A stretch of 64,000 nucleotides of DNA from Hyphomicrobiales bacterium. Lineage in GTDB: Bacteria; Pseudomonadota; Alphaproteobacteria; Rhizobiales; Rhizobiaceae. How positions within the stretch are numbered: position 1 is the first letter of the stretch; every line of letters begins with the position of its first letter. Positions 54,518 through 61,790 of this stretch are shown here, piece by piece. The notes beneath the pieces are model-generated. The model was given only the letters and a program-made list of their open reading frames with translations, was not told the DNA's origin and did no database searches. Position numbers and translations under genes: made by a program. The stretch is from contig JAJFHV010000021.1 in the NCBI GenBank assembly GCA_021775415.1, positions 62,001 through 126,000 of the forward strand. Reading direction: 5' to 3'.

Positions 54518-55095
54518 GTGTGAAAGCCCTATTCGACACCTTCAGGGATTACATCTCTCTACGAGATGATGAACCAGTGCGCGAATGTTTTGACCGGTTT
54601 GACTGGAAGCTGAGTGAACGCAATCTGGAAGCGCTCTCGTTGCCGGGTACCGTCCATCTTGACAATGTTGTGGAACATTCAGGTGGTGGTGAAAAGCGCC
54701 TTGTAAATCAGATACTTGAATCCCGACCACAGCTTCACTGGCGACGGTCCTATACGGCTGATGACTTTGGGCAGGTATTTTTTGATAATTACTGCTTTAC
54801 GGAGTTGATTGGTACGCGGGGCCACTTTGTCAGTGATGAAATTGCTGCTGGCTTCGTGTTGTTTGGTCCCGGCATTTCCTATCCCAATCACTGGCATGTG
54901 GCCGAAGAATTTTACTTTCCACTTACAAGTGATGCGCTTTGGAGCCGGAATGATGGTCCTTACGAGATGCGCAAGAGCGGAGAGTTCATTCATCACGAAT
55001 CCAACATGCCTCATGCGATGAAACCACAAACTGTGCCGCTGCTGGCTGCGTATGTTTGGCGAGATGGCGACTTGGCACAAAAATCCGACTTTTGA
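54514..55095 (+). CDS. DMSP-lyase-like cupin protein (copy 2), coupled to cobN
   Basis: A 193-residue protein whose C-terminal half is a cupin of the DddL/DddQ-like group: YPNHWHVAEEFYFPLTSDALW gives two His, Glu and Tyr as likely metal ligands, and HHESNMPHAM gives the distal His. The N-terminus (VKALFDTFRDYISLRDD) is helical. The ATG overlaps the cobN stop (ATGA) and cobO follows 26 bases later, so it is translated within the riboswitch-controlled B12 unit. That placement makes a role linked to cobalt or corrinoids as plausible as DMSP cleavage. A paralogue lies beside cobQ at 39985. Confidence 0.82.
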   Translation: MSVKALFDTFRDYISLRDDEPVRECFDRFDWKLSERNLEALSLPGTVHLDNVVEHSGGGEKRLVNQILESRPQLHWRRSYTADDFGQVFFDNYCFTELIGTRGHFVSDEIAAGFVLFGPGISYPNHWHVAEEFYFPLTSDALWSRNDGPYEMRKSGEFIHHESNMPHAMKPQTVPLLAAYVWRDGDLAQKSDF

Positions 55096-55121
55096 ACCAC
55101 ACCGATTGAAAGAACAAATCC

Positions 55122-55760
55122 ATGGCTGAGAAATCTGATCGACTGAAGAATATGAGCGAGGAGGAGCTTAACGCCCGCCACGCTGACAAGATGAAGAAGA
55201 AAAAGGCAGCCCGCGATAAAATCATCGCCACCAAAACCATCGAAAAAGGTCTGGTGATGGTTCATACCGGCAAGGGTAAGGGCAAGTCAACGGCGGCGTT
55301 CGGCGTGGTTTTCCGGGCGATCGGCAATGGCATGCGAGTGGGTGTCGTTCAGTTTGTCAAAGGCAAATGGGGTACGGGTGAGCGCAAGGTGCTGGAAGCA
55401 TTTCCGGACCAGGTTGAAATGACAGCAATGGGCGACGGGTTCACCTGGGAAACGCAGGACCGTCAACGCGACATTGAAGCAGCAAAGCAGGCTTGGGAAC
55501 GGGCCAAATCCATGATCATGGATGAAAAGCTCGATGTGGTGCTGTGCGACGAACTCAACATTGTGCTGCGCTATGATTATCTCGACATCAATGAAATCAT
55601 CGAGTTTCTAAAAGGCAAGCCGGAGATGAAGCATGTCATCATCACTGGGCGTAATGCCAAGGAAGAACTGATCGAATTTGCCGATCTGGTGACCGAAATG
55701 GAGATGATCAAGCACCCGTTCCGGTCTGGTGTGAAAGCACAGGTAGGGATTGAGTTTTAG
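55122..55760 (+). CDS. cobO: cob(I)yrinic acid a,c-diamide adenosyltransferase CobO
   Basis: A 212-residue CobA/CobO/BtuR-type ATP:corrinoid adenosyltransferase. A basic N-terminal helix precedes the P-loop VHTGKGKGKSTAAFG (about 48-61). VGVVQFVKGKWGTGE and VVLCDELNIVLRYDYLD follow, and VIITGRNAKEELIEFADLVTEMEMIKHPF ends the domain. It attaches the 5'-deoxyadenosyl group to Co(I) corrinoids. It is the last clear B12 gene of the riboswitch-controlled operon. Confidence 0.97.
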   Translation: MAEKSDRLKNMSEEELNARHADKMKKKKAARDKIIATKTIEKGLVMVHTGKGKGKSTAAFGVVFRAIGNGMRVGVVQFVKGKWGTGERKVLEAFPDQVEMTAMGDGFTWETQDRQRDIEAAKQAWERAKSMIMDEKLDVVLCDELNIVLRYDYLDINEIIEFLKGKPEMKHVIITGRNAKEELIEFADLVTEMEMIKHPFRSGVKAQVGIEF

Positions 55761-55815
55761 TCAGCATTGCCCGATCATGCGGCGCATACCCATGTAACGG
55801 GCGGGGATCGGGCCA

Positions 55816-56250
55816 ATGACAAACAGTTTTATCGAAGCAATCCAGAAATTTTTGGGTGATGACAAATCTGTGCGCATGGTTGCAGACGACGTCCAGCTTA
55901 CCAATGAACTGATCCTGCTTGTGCGAACCATGTTCGCTGATGGGGAGCTAAAACCGGTTGAACTTGCCGCCTTCAAGCGGTTGTGCAGCCGGGCGTTCGG
56001 AATTCCTGAAGACGATGTTCCACGCGTGATCCAGTATCTTCGCGAAATCAGCTACGAAACCACCGTGGCAGACGCGGCCTCGATGTTCCAGGATATGGAT
56101 ATCGAGCGCAAACGGGAACTGCTGCTTCACATGCTCAAGATAGCAAAGGCCGATGATGAACTGCACGATCAGGAGATAGCCCTGATACGCAGAACTGCTG
56201 AAGCGCTGGGGCTAAGTGCCGAAGATATTTCAGGTGCGCAGGACGGATAG
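55816..56250 (+). CDS. TerB-family protein
   Basis: A 144-residue all-helical protein of the TerB/DjlA-N family: TNELILLVRTMFADGELKPVELAAFKRLC and MLKIAKADDELHDQEIALIRRTAEALGLS show the two repeated acidic ADGE / ADDE metal-binding stretches typical of TerB. Family members are linked to tellurite resistance and membrane stress, but the domain is general. Cytoplasmic. It follows cobO by 55 bases and may be read through from the B12 operon, without evidence for a shared function. Confidence 0.85.
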   Translation: MTNSFIEAIQKFLGDDKSVRMVADDVQLTNELILLVRTMFADGELKPVELAAFKRLCSRAFGIPEDDVPRVIQYLREISYETTVADAASMFQDMDIERKRELLLHMLKIAKADDELHDQEIALIRRTAEALGLSAEDISGAQDG

Positions 56251-56282
56251 GGTGGACGACTCGTCGTATCATTGATTTGACC

Positions 56283-56669
56283 CTATGCCGCATCGGGCAT
56301 CAGGAAAACGTTGCGTGCCAGATCAGATTGCAGACGTTCTGGTGTATACCATTTTTCCAATATATTTCCTGACACCAGGTCCTGATTTTGCGAGATGAAT
56401 TCATCAAAGTCTTTGTCCGGGGCGTTCTTCATGCGTTCGGCAATGACGCTCAACAGGGCAAGGGTGATGGTTGTATTGAATTTACGCGATGCGCCCGCCC
56501 TTGTGGCGATGGTGTTGATGCACTCGGCATATTTTACCGACGCATTCAAAAAGTCGTAGCGTCGCAGCATTTCATAGGTGACGCCAAGATGATCGATGTG
56601 ACCAAATTTGCTGGCATCGATGTTACAGGTTTCAAATGATCTTGTGAGTTCTGCGTAATTTGTACTCAT
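56283..56669 (-). CDS. conserved hypothetical protein coupled to an RHH gene
   Basis: A 128-residue helical protein without membrane segments. Segments such as HIDHLGVTYEMLRRYDF, KFNTTITLALLSVIAERM and LEKWYTPERLQSDLARNVFLMPD look conserved and recall an alphaproteobacterial hypothetical family (from memory). The HIDHL and ITLALL patterns suggest a ligand pocket with His/Asp, but no enzyme class can be named. Its ATG overlaps the stop of the upstream ribbon-helix-helix-like gene by four bases. Confidence 0.72.
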   Translation of the reverse strand: MSTNYAELTRSFETCNIDASKFGHIDHLGVTYEMLRRYDFLNASVKYAECINTIATRAGASRKFNTTITLALLSVIAERMKNAPDKDFDEFISQNQDLVSGNILEKWYTPERLQSDLARNVFLMPDAA

Positions 56670-56923
56670 TGGTCGTGTTCACTTTCTTGCAGCTTATGGC
56701 TGTCTGACGCGCCAAGATCGAGATCGTAGACTTGTTTTAATTGTCCAATTTTTTTGAGCGTTTCCGCGGAAAATGGCGGTTTGTTCTCAAAGCTGTGCAG
56801 GGATATTCCCTCAAGCAAATCGCTGAGCGATAAATCCAGATGTTCCGCAAGTCCTTTCAGGACTTTGAGCAACCGTTTCTCAAGCCGTACGCCGGTTTGT
56901 ACGCGTTCAATTGTTTTTGTCAT
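56666..56923 (-). CDS. small ribbon-helix-helix-like DNA-binding protein
   Basis: An 85-residue protein whose first 45 residues (TIERVQTGVRLEKRLLKVLKGLAEHLDLSLSDLLEG) have the strand-helix-helix pattern of ribbon-helix-helix repressors. The remaining part is polar and acidic. The ATG at 56923 was chosen over a longer frame because it opens the domain. It is translationally coupled to the downstream 128-residue protein. TTGGTACCAA at 56934-56943 and a further GGTACC lie directly upstream and may be its operator. Confidence 0.65.
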   Translation of the reverse strand: MTKTIERVQTGVRLEKRLLKVLKGLAEHLDLSLSDLLEGISLHSFENKPPFSAETLKKIGQLKQVYDLDLGASDSHKLQESEHDQ

Positions 56924-56933
56924 TTTGTTATAT

Positions 56934-56948
56934 TGGTACCAAGGTACC
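56934..56948. promoter_or_regulatory. candidate RHH operator
   Basis: TTGGTACCAA (perfect 10-bp palindrome) followed directly by a second GGTACC, 10-25 bases before the RHH-like gene start at 56923 and between divergent genes. Confidence 0.4.
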
Positions 56949-57008
56949 CGATTGTCAAGTGGTTTTATGACCGTTGGTTCACGCAGATCAGGCTGATATA
57001 TTGATCCG

Positions 57009-57476
57009 ATGAACAAAGCAGCTAATCAAATTATAGAAATCAGGGAAGGAAGAACCGAAGACGCAGATGCTATTCGGACACTGACACGGGACGCCTATGC
57101 AAAGTGGGTTGCACTCATCGGACGCGAGCCGCTACCCATGTCGGCAGACTACCAGGAAGCATTGAAGAAACACCGGTTCGACTTGCTTTTTGTGAACGGG
57201 ACGCTTGCGGCAATCATTGAAACCATTCCCAGTGTCGACCATTTGCTGATCAAAAATCTTGCGGCATCACCCGCTTTCCAGAGAAGCGGGCTTGGGAAAA
57301 AATTACTCATCCACGCTGAACAACTCGCTGCTTCGTCTGGTCATTCTGAAATCAAACTCTACACCAACAAGCTGTTTTCCGAGAGCCTGACTTTCTACGA
57401 AAATTTGGGGTATCTGGTCGGGCGGGAAGAAGAGTTCATGGGTGGAACTACTGTCCACATGAACAAACGCGTCTGA
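57009..57476 (+). CDS. GNAT-family N-acetyltransferase
   Basis: A 155-residue GNAT acetyltransferase. Motif A for acetyl-CoA is LAASPAFQRSGLGKKLLIHAEQLA (Q/RxxGxG/A form, about residues 84-107), followed by KLYTNKLFSESLTFYENLGY (motif B). The N-terminal IREGRTEDADAIRTLTRDAY is the usual opening strand and helix. Substrate unknown. It is divergent from the RHH pair and ends before the structured leader of the second B12 operon. Confidence 0.9.
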   Translation: MNKAANQIIEIREGRTEDADAIRTLTRDAYAKWVALIGREPLPMSADYQEALKKHRFDLLFVNGTLAAIIETIPSVDHLLIKNLAASPAFQRSGLGKKLLIHAEQLAASSGHSEIKLYTNKLFSESLTFYENLGYLVGREEEFMGGTTVHMNKRV

Positions 57477-57531
57477 TTGCCTCGAAACTGGCAATAACAA
57501 GCACTGGCAGAATTGCTCCACGCGCCAATAG

Positions 57532-57750
57532 GCAGGTCGCAAATGAAGCGGGTCATGACGGGAAAGCGTTTGACCTGCAACCGCGTCGGTTCTAGGGTCC
57601 GATTGCTACTGATAGCGCCTTTCAATTGATGAGGCTGGAAAAGACTTCGGTGCGGTTGACCCAAACTGGGAACCAAAACGGAAGCTGTCGGACAAGTGAA
57701 CAGGCCGGGCAACAGGATATTGCTCGAAACAGGCCTGAGTGCTTTTTCTT
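57532..57750 (+). ncRNA. structured leader with terminator, possible variant cobalamin-type riboswitch
   Basis: The 340 bases before the second B12 operon hold several stems: GCAGGTC/GACCTGC (57532-57578), GGTT..CCC/GGGAACC (about 57654-57674) and a final CAGGCC/GGCCTG hairpin (57701-57737) followed by TTTTTCTT, a terminator. TCGGTGCGG (57647) and CGGAAGCTG (57679) resemble the first half of a cobalamin aptamer, but no B12 box was found. Sensing of B12 is therefore a hypothesis. Confidence 0.4.
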
Positions 57751-57818
57751 ATTCCACTCCTCAAATCGTAACGCGCTCAACCGGCAGCATCATTGCAACT
57801 GTTCAGGTGCTCGGACCC

Positions 57819-58040
57819 ATGAGAATTTTTACGCTTTCAGCAACATTGGTGATTTGGTCTACAAGCTATGCCCATGCCCATTTGGGGCATCTGGGTGAAT
57901 TGGCGGGCCATGCCCACTGGGTTGGCGTGGGTGCCATCATTGTGGCTGGTGCAATCGTTGCCGTGCTCGCGTCAAACAAAGACACTGAAGATGACGCCGA
58001 AACCGAAGAAGATTTGGAGCCGGTTGAAGAAACCGCCTGA
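57819..58040 (+). CDS. small His-rich membrane protein upstream of cbiX
   Basis: A 73-residue protein: a signal-like helix (MRIFTLSATLVIWSTSYAHA), a His-containing linker (HLGHLGELAGHAHWVG), a second hydrophobic helix (VGAIIVAGAIVAVLAS) and an acidic tail (DTEDDAETEEDLEPVEE). His and acidic residues on either side of a membrane helix suggest metal binding. It lies 18 bases before cbiX after a structured leader, so a role in cobalt supply is likely but unproven. I recall small proteins of this kind next to cbiX in alphaproteobacteria. Confidence 0.75.
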   Translation: MRIFTLSATLVIWSTSYAHAHLGHLGELAGHAHWVGVGAIIVAGAIVAVLASNKDTEDDAETEEDLEPVEETA

Positions 58041-58058
58041 TACGAAAGGAAGCCTACG

Positions 58059-59189
58059 ATGGCTGAAGAAAAGCTCGGTATCATGGTGTGTGGCCATGGC
58101 AGCCGAAACCAGAACGCCGCAAAGGAATTTGCCAAGGTTTCGCAAGGCTTGAAGAAGCTTATCCCGGAAATGCCGGTCGAATATGGATACCTCGAATTTT
58201 GCAATCCGGTCATTCATGCGGGGCTCGACTCCTTGCGTGATCAAGGCGTGACGCGTGTGTTGGCCGTGCCCGGCATGCTGTTTGCGGCCGGTCATGCCAA
58301 GAATGACATTCCATCGGTGTTAAACACTTATCAGGCGCAAAATCCGGGCATGACTATTGAGTATGGTCGGGAGCTCGGTGTTGATTTGAAAATGATCCGC
58401 GCCGCCAGTGAGCGTATTCAACATGCAATTGATGCCTGCGAAACTGAAGTACCAATCGAAGAAACCATGCTGATGGTTGTTGGGCGCGGTGCGTCAGATC
58501 CGGACGCTAATTCCAATGTCTCAAAGGTCATGAGGATGCTCTGGGAAGGCATGGGCTTTGGCTGGGGTGAGACATGTTATTCCGGTGTGACGTTTCCGCT
58601 GGTTGAACCCGGTCTCGAACATGCTGCGAAACTTGGTTACAAGCGGATCATCGTCTTCCCGTATTTTCTGTTTACCGGTGTGCTGGTGAAGCGCATCTAT
58701 TCCTACACCGATGATGTGGCTGCAAAGCACCCGGATATTGAATTCGTCAAGGCAGATTACCTCAACGATCATCCGCTGGTGCTTGAAACATTCAAGGATC
58801 GCGTCGCCGAGACACGCGATGGTGCTGCGGTGATGAACTGTCAGATGTGCAAGTATCGCGAACAGGTTCTGGGTTTTGAAGATCAGGTCGGTCTTGCGCA
58901 GGAAAGCCATCACCACCACGTGGAAGGTATCGGGGGCGGTCTTGAAAACTGTCCGTGTAAGGGGGATTGCGACGCGTCCTGCCGGGAAGAGTCATTCTGC
59001 AAGGAACACGGGCTTCCCTGGACGCCTTTGCATAGTCATGATTCTCCTGGTCCGCTTGAGCCGCATGATCACTCACATGAGCATGGCCACGATCACAGTC
59101 ACGGGCATGATCATTCGCACGATCACCACCATCATCCATACCCCCATGCAGATCATCCCCATGGCCCAAAATCGATGAAGAAATCCTGA
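58059..59189 (+). CDS. cbiX: sirohydrochlorin cobaltochelatase CbiX, long form
   Basis: A 376-residue CbiX. The N-terminal unit has the catalytic His in IMVCGHGSRN (about 8-17), and a second similar unit has MLMVVGRGASDPDAN. After about residue 258 comes an iron-sulfur-type motif MNCQMCKYREQVLGF, then a Cys-rich segment (ENCPCKGDCDASCREESFCKEHG) and a C-terminal tail of about 50 residues dominated by His-Asp pairs (about 325-372), probably storing cobalt. CbiX inserts Co2+ into sirohydrochlorin, the early-insertion step. Its presence together with CobN is notable. Second gene of the operon, followed closely by cobH. Confidence 0.93.
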   Translation: MAEEKLGIMVCGHGSRNQNAAKEFAKVSQGLKKLIPEMPVEYGYLEFCNPVIHAGLDSLRDQGVTRVLAVPGMLFAAGHAKNDIPSVLNTYQAQNPGMTIEYGRELGVDLKMIRAASERIQHAIDACETEVPIEETMLMVVGRGASDPDANSNVSKVMRMLWEGMGFGWGETCYSGVTFPLVEPGLEHAAKLGYKRIIVFPYFLFTGVLVKRIYSYTDDVAAKHPDIEFVKADYLNDHPLVLETFKDRVAETRDGAAVMNCQMCKYREQVLGFEDQVGLAQESHHHHVEGIGGGLENCPCKGDCDASCREESFCKEHGLPWTPLHSHDSPGPLEPHDHSHEHGHDHSHGHDHSHDHHHHPYPHADHPHGPKSMKKS

Positions 59190-59197
59190 CCGGTTCG

Positions 59198-59833
59198 ATG
59201 GCTGTCCCCGACTATATTCGTGATCCAGCCGAAATTTACCGGCAGTCGTTTGAGACTGTTCAGGCGGAGGCAGATTTTTCACACCTGCATCCTTCGATGC
59301 ATGACATCGCAACCCGTATCATCCATGCCTGCGGGATGGTGGACAGTGCGAAGGATTTGGCCGGCTCGGACAGGGCGGTTGAAGCGGGAACTGCTGCGCT
59401 TCAGTCCGGCTGTGCAATTTACACCGATGTGGAAATGGTACGGGCGGGAATTATTGAAAGATTTCTGCCGGCGAATAATGAGGTCATTTGCACTTTGAAT
59501 GATGACCGGGTTGCCGATCACGCAAAGAATATTGGCAATACGCGTTCAGCGGCGGCAGTTGATTTTTGGGATGAGCGGCTGGAAGGCGCAATCATTGTCA
59601 TCGGCAATGCGCCAACAGCGCTTTTCCGGCTGCTTGAGCGACTGGATGAAAGTGCTCCAAAACCAATTTTGATACTCGGATTTCCGGTTGGCTTTATCGG
59701 TGCAGCAGAATCCAAATCTGAACTTGCTGCAAATCCACGAGATTGTGAATTCATTACCTTGAAGGGGCGACGTGGCGGTAGCGCGATTGCTTCAGCTGCT
59801 CTAAATGCCATTGCGCACGGATCAAAGACATGA
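59198..59833 (+). CDS. cobH: precorrin-8X methylmutase
   Basis: A 211-residue CobH/CbiC enzyme that moves the C11 methyl group to C12, giving hydrogenobyrinic acid (or cobyrinic acid in the cobalt-containing route). The catalytic His is H43 in RIIHACGM, as in characterised CobH. AIYTDVEMVRAGI and VIGNAPTALFRLLE are further family segments. Its stop overlaps the ATG of cobL by four bases. Confidence 0.96.
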   Translation: MAVPDYIRDPAEIYRQSFETVQAEADFSHLHPSMHDIATRIIHACGMVDSAKDLAGSDRAVEAGTAALQSGCAIYTDVEMVRAGIIERFLPANNEVICTLNDDRVADHAKNIGNTRSAAAVDFWDERLEGAIIVIGNAPTALFRLLERLDESAPKPILILGFPVGFIGAAESKSELAANPRDCEFITLKGRRGGSAIASAALNAIAHGSKT

Positions 59834-61041
59834 CCGTGTGGCTTGATATCATCGGCATCGGCGAAGACGGCGTTGCAGGTCTTTCAACAGAGGCTGCTTC
59901 TCGTCTTGAAGCGGCTGAGATCATTGTTGGAGGAGACCGGCATCACAAGTTGGCATTGAACGAAACTGCAGAGCGTATTGCCTGGCCGTCTCCGTTTGAC
60001 GTGATGATTGATGAAATCAAAAAGCACAAGGGCAAGCGGATCGTTGTTCTGGTGACCGGAGATCCGCTTTGGTACTCCGTCGGCGCTCGCATTCTCAAAG
60101 CCATTCCTGCGGAGGAAATCCGCTTTCAGCCGCAACTTTCGGCCTTCCAGCTGGCATCCGCCCGTATGGGCTGGAGTTTGCCAGATTGCGAAACGCTTAC
60201 CATTCACGGCCGCGCAGATAGCCAGATACTGCCGCACATTGCGCCCAATGTGCGCCTGCTGGTGCTCACTCAGAATGCGGAGAGCCCATCCAATGTCGCA
60301 AAACTGTTGGTTGAACGTGGATTTGGAAAAAGCAAAATGACGGTATTAGCTGCAATGGGCAGCGATGATGAAGCTCGTTTTGATGGGATCGCTGACGATT
60401 GGACGCATGCAGTTCCAGATTTCCATACCCTGGCGATTGAGTGCATCGCAGACCAGGATGCGAAGTGGTATCCGCGTATTGGAGGATTGCCGGATGAAGC
60501 ATTTTCCCATGATGGCCAATTGACAAAGCGGGTTGTCCGGGTTGCAACCCTTTCAGCTCTTGCACCTTATCCGGACGCGCTACTTTGGGATGTGGGTGCG
60601 GGTTGTGGTTCGATTGCGATTGAGTGGATGCGCGCTGCACGTGGAGCACAGGCAATAGCAATCGAGTCCAATACAGACCGGCAGGCAATGATTGCCGAGA
60701 ACGCAAGATTGCTCGGGACTGAAAAAATCCGGATTGTGGGAGGCGTGGCCCCGGATGGACTGGCCGGTCTGGAACCACCGGACGCGATTTTTATTGGCGG
60801 TGGGGTAACTGGCGAAGGCGTGTTCGAAGCCTGTTGGAAAGCATTGAGGCCCGGCGGGCGTCTGGTTTCCAATGTAGTAACCGTCGAAGGCGAAGCACGG
60901 CTTATGACATTGCGCGAACAACATGGCGGTAAACTCAGCAGAATATCAGTCCAGCATGCCGAACCGGTTGGCCGGTTCTCCGGCTGGAAGCCATTGATGC
61001 CGGTCACCCAATGGGCCGTTAAAAAAGGTGGGCAATCATGA
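59830..61041 (+). CDS. cobL: precorrin-6Y C5,15-methyltransferase (decarboxylating) CobL
   Basis: A 403-residue fusion of CbiE-like and CbiT-like methyltransferases. The N-terminal half (about 1-200) has the tetrapyrrole methylase motifs DIIGIGEDGVAGLS and VLVTGDPLWYSVGARI. The C-terminal half has the SAM-binding WDVGAGCGSIAIEWMRAA near 253 and FIGGGVTGEG. It methylates C5 and C15 and removes the acetate at C12. Overlaps cobH and cobI by four bases each. Confidence 0.96.
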   Translation: MTVWLDIIGIGEDGVAGLSTEAASRLEAAEIIVGGDRHHKLALNETAERIAWPSPFDVMIDEIKKHKGKRIVVLVTGDPLWYSVGARILKAIPAEEIRFQPQLSAFQLASARMGWSLPDCETLTIHGRADSQILPHIAPNVRLLVLTQNAESPSNVAKLLVERGFGKSKMTVLAAMGSDDEARFDGIADDWTHAVPDFHTLAIECIADQDAKWYPRIGGLPDEAFSHDGQLTKRVVRVATLSALAPYPDALLWDVGAGCGSIAIEWMRAARGAQAIAIESNTDRQAMIAENARLLGTEKIRIVGGVAPDGLAGLEPPDAIFIGGGVTGEGVFEACWKALRPGGRLVSNVVTVEGEARLMTLREQHGGKLSRISVQHAEPVGRFSGWKPLMPVTQWAVKKGGQS

Positions 61042-61790
61042 GTGGGACCCTTTATGGCGTTGGTGTTGGGCCGGGCGACTCGGAGCTTTTGACCATCAAG
61101 GCCCACCGAATTATCAGCGCTTCACCGGTGGTGGCGTATCCCGCGCCTGATGATGGTGTGAGCTTTGCCCGGGCAATTGTTGCGGAATACCTGAAAGAAG
61201 ACCAGCGGGAAATTCCAATCATTATCCCGATGCGGGTAGAGCGGTTTCCGGCGGCAAATGTTTATGATGCCGCTGCTGTGGAAATCTCCAAATGTCTTGC
61301 GGATGGCAAGGACGTTGCGGTTCTGTGCGAGGGGGACCCGTTCTTCTATGGTTCGTTCATGTATCTGTTTGAGCGGCTTTCGGGTGAGTATAATTGCGAG
61401 ATTGTGCCGGGCGTTTCTTCTCTCATGGCGTCGGCTTCAGCCCTTAAGCGTCCACTGGCTGCACGCAATGATATTCTAACCGTAATACCAGCACCGCTTG
61501 ACGATGAAGTGATTCTGGACCGGCTTAACTCCGGTGATGCGATTGCGTTCATCAAGATTGGCCGGCATTTCAAACGCATCCGGGCCTTGATCGAAGAGGC
61601 TGGTTTACTGGGTCGTGCCGGTTATCTCGAGCGGGTGAGCCTTGAAAACCAGCAAGTCATGCCGCTTGCAGATGTTAGCGAAGAAAAGGCTCCGTATTTC
61701 TCGATGATCCTGATTTACAAGGGCGCGGAGGCCTGGATCAAGAATCTCGAAATGCCAGTTGAAACCCTTCAAACGGAGGATATGGCATGA
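61038..61790 (+). CDS. cobI: precorrin-2 C20-methyltransferase CobI
   Basis: A 250-residue tetrapyrrole methylase of the CobI/CbiL group. LYGVGVGPGDSELLTIKAHRII opens the protein, VAVLCEGDPFFYGSFMYLFERL and EIVPGVSSLMASASALKRPLA follow. It methylates C20 of precorrin-2 (or cobalt-factor II). Whether it accepts the cobalt-containing substrate is relevant because CbiX is encoded two genes upstream. Translationally coupled on both sides. Confidence 0.96.
   Translation: MSGTLYGVGVGPGDSELLTIKAHRIISASPVVAYPAPDDGVSFARAIVAEYLKEDQREIPIIIPMRVERFPAANVYDAAAVEISKCLADGKDVAVLCEGDPFFYGSFMYLFERLSGEYNCEIVPGVSSLMASASALKRPLAARNDILTVIPAPLDDEVILDRLNSGDAIAFIKIGRHFKRIRALIEEAGLLGRAGYLERVSLENQQVMPLADVSEEKAPYFSMILIYKGAEAWIKNLEMPVETLQTEDMA

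Noticed and set aside
56283-56923. Toxin-antitoxin pair
   Set aside because: The layout fits, but the second protein has no toxin motif and looks like a conserved cytoplasmic protein; kept only as an observation.
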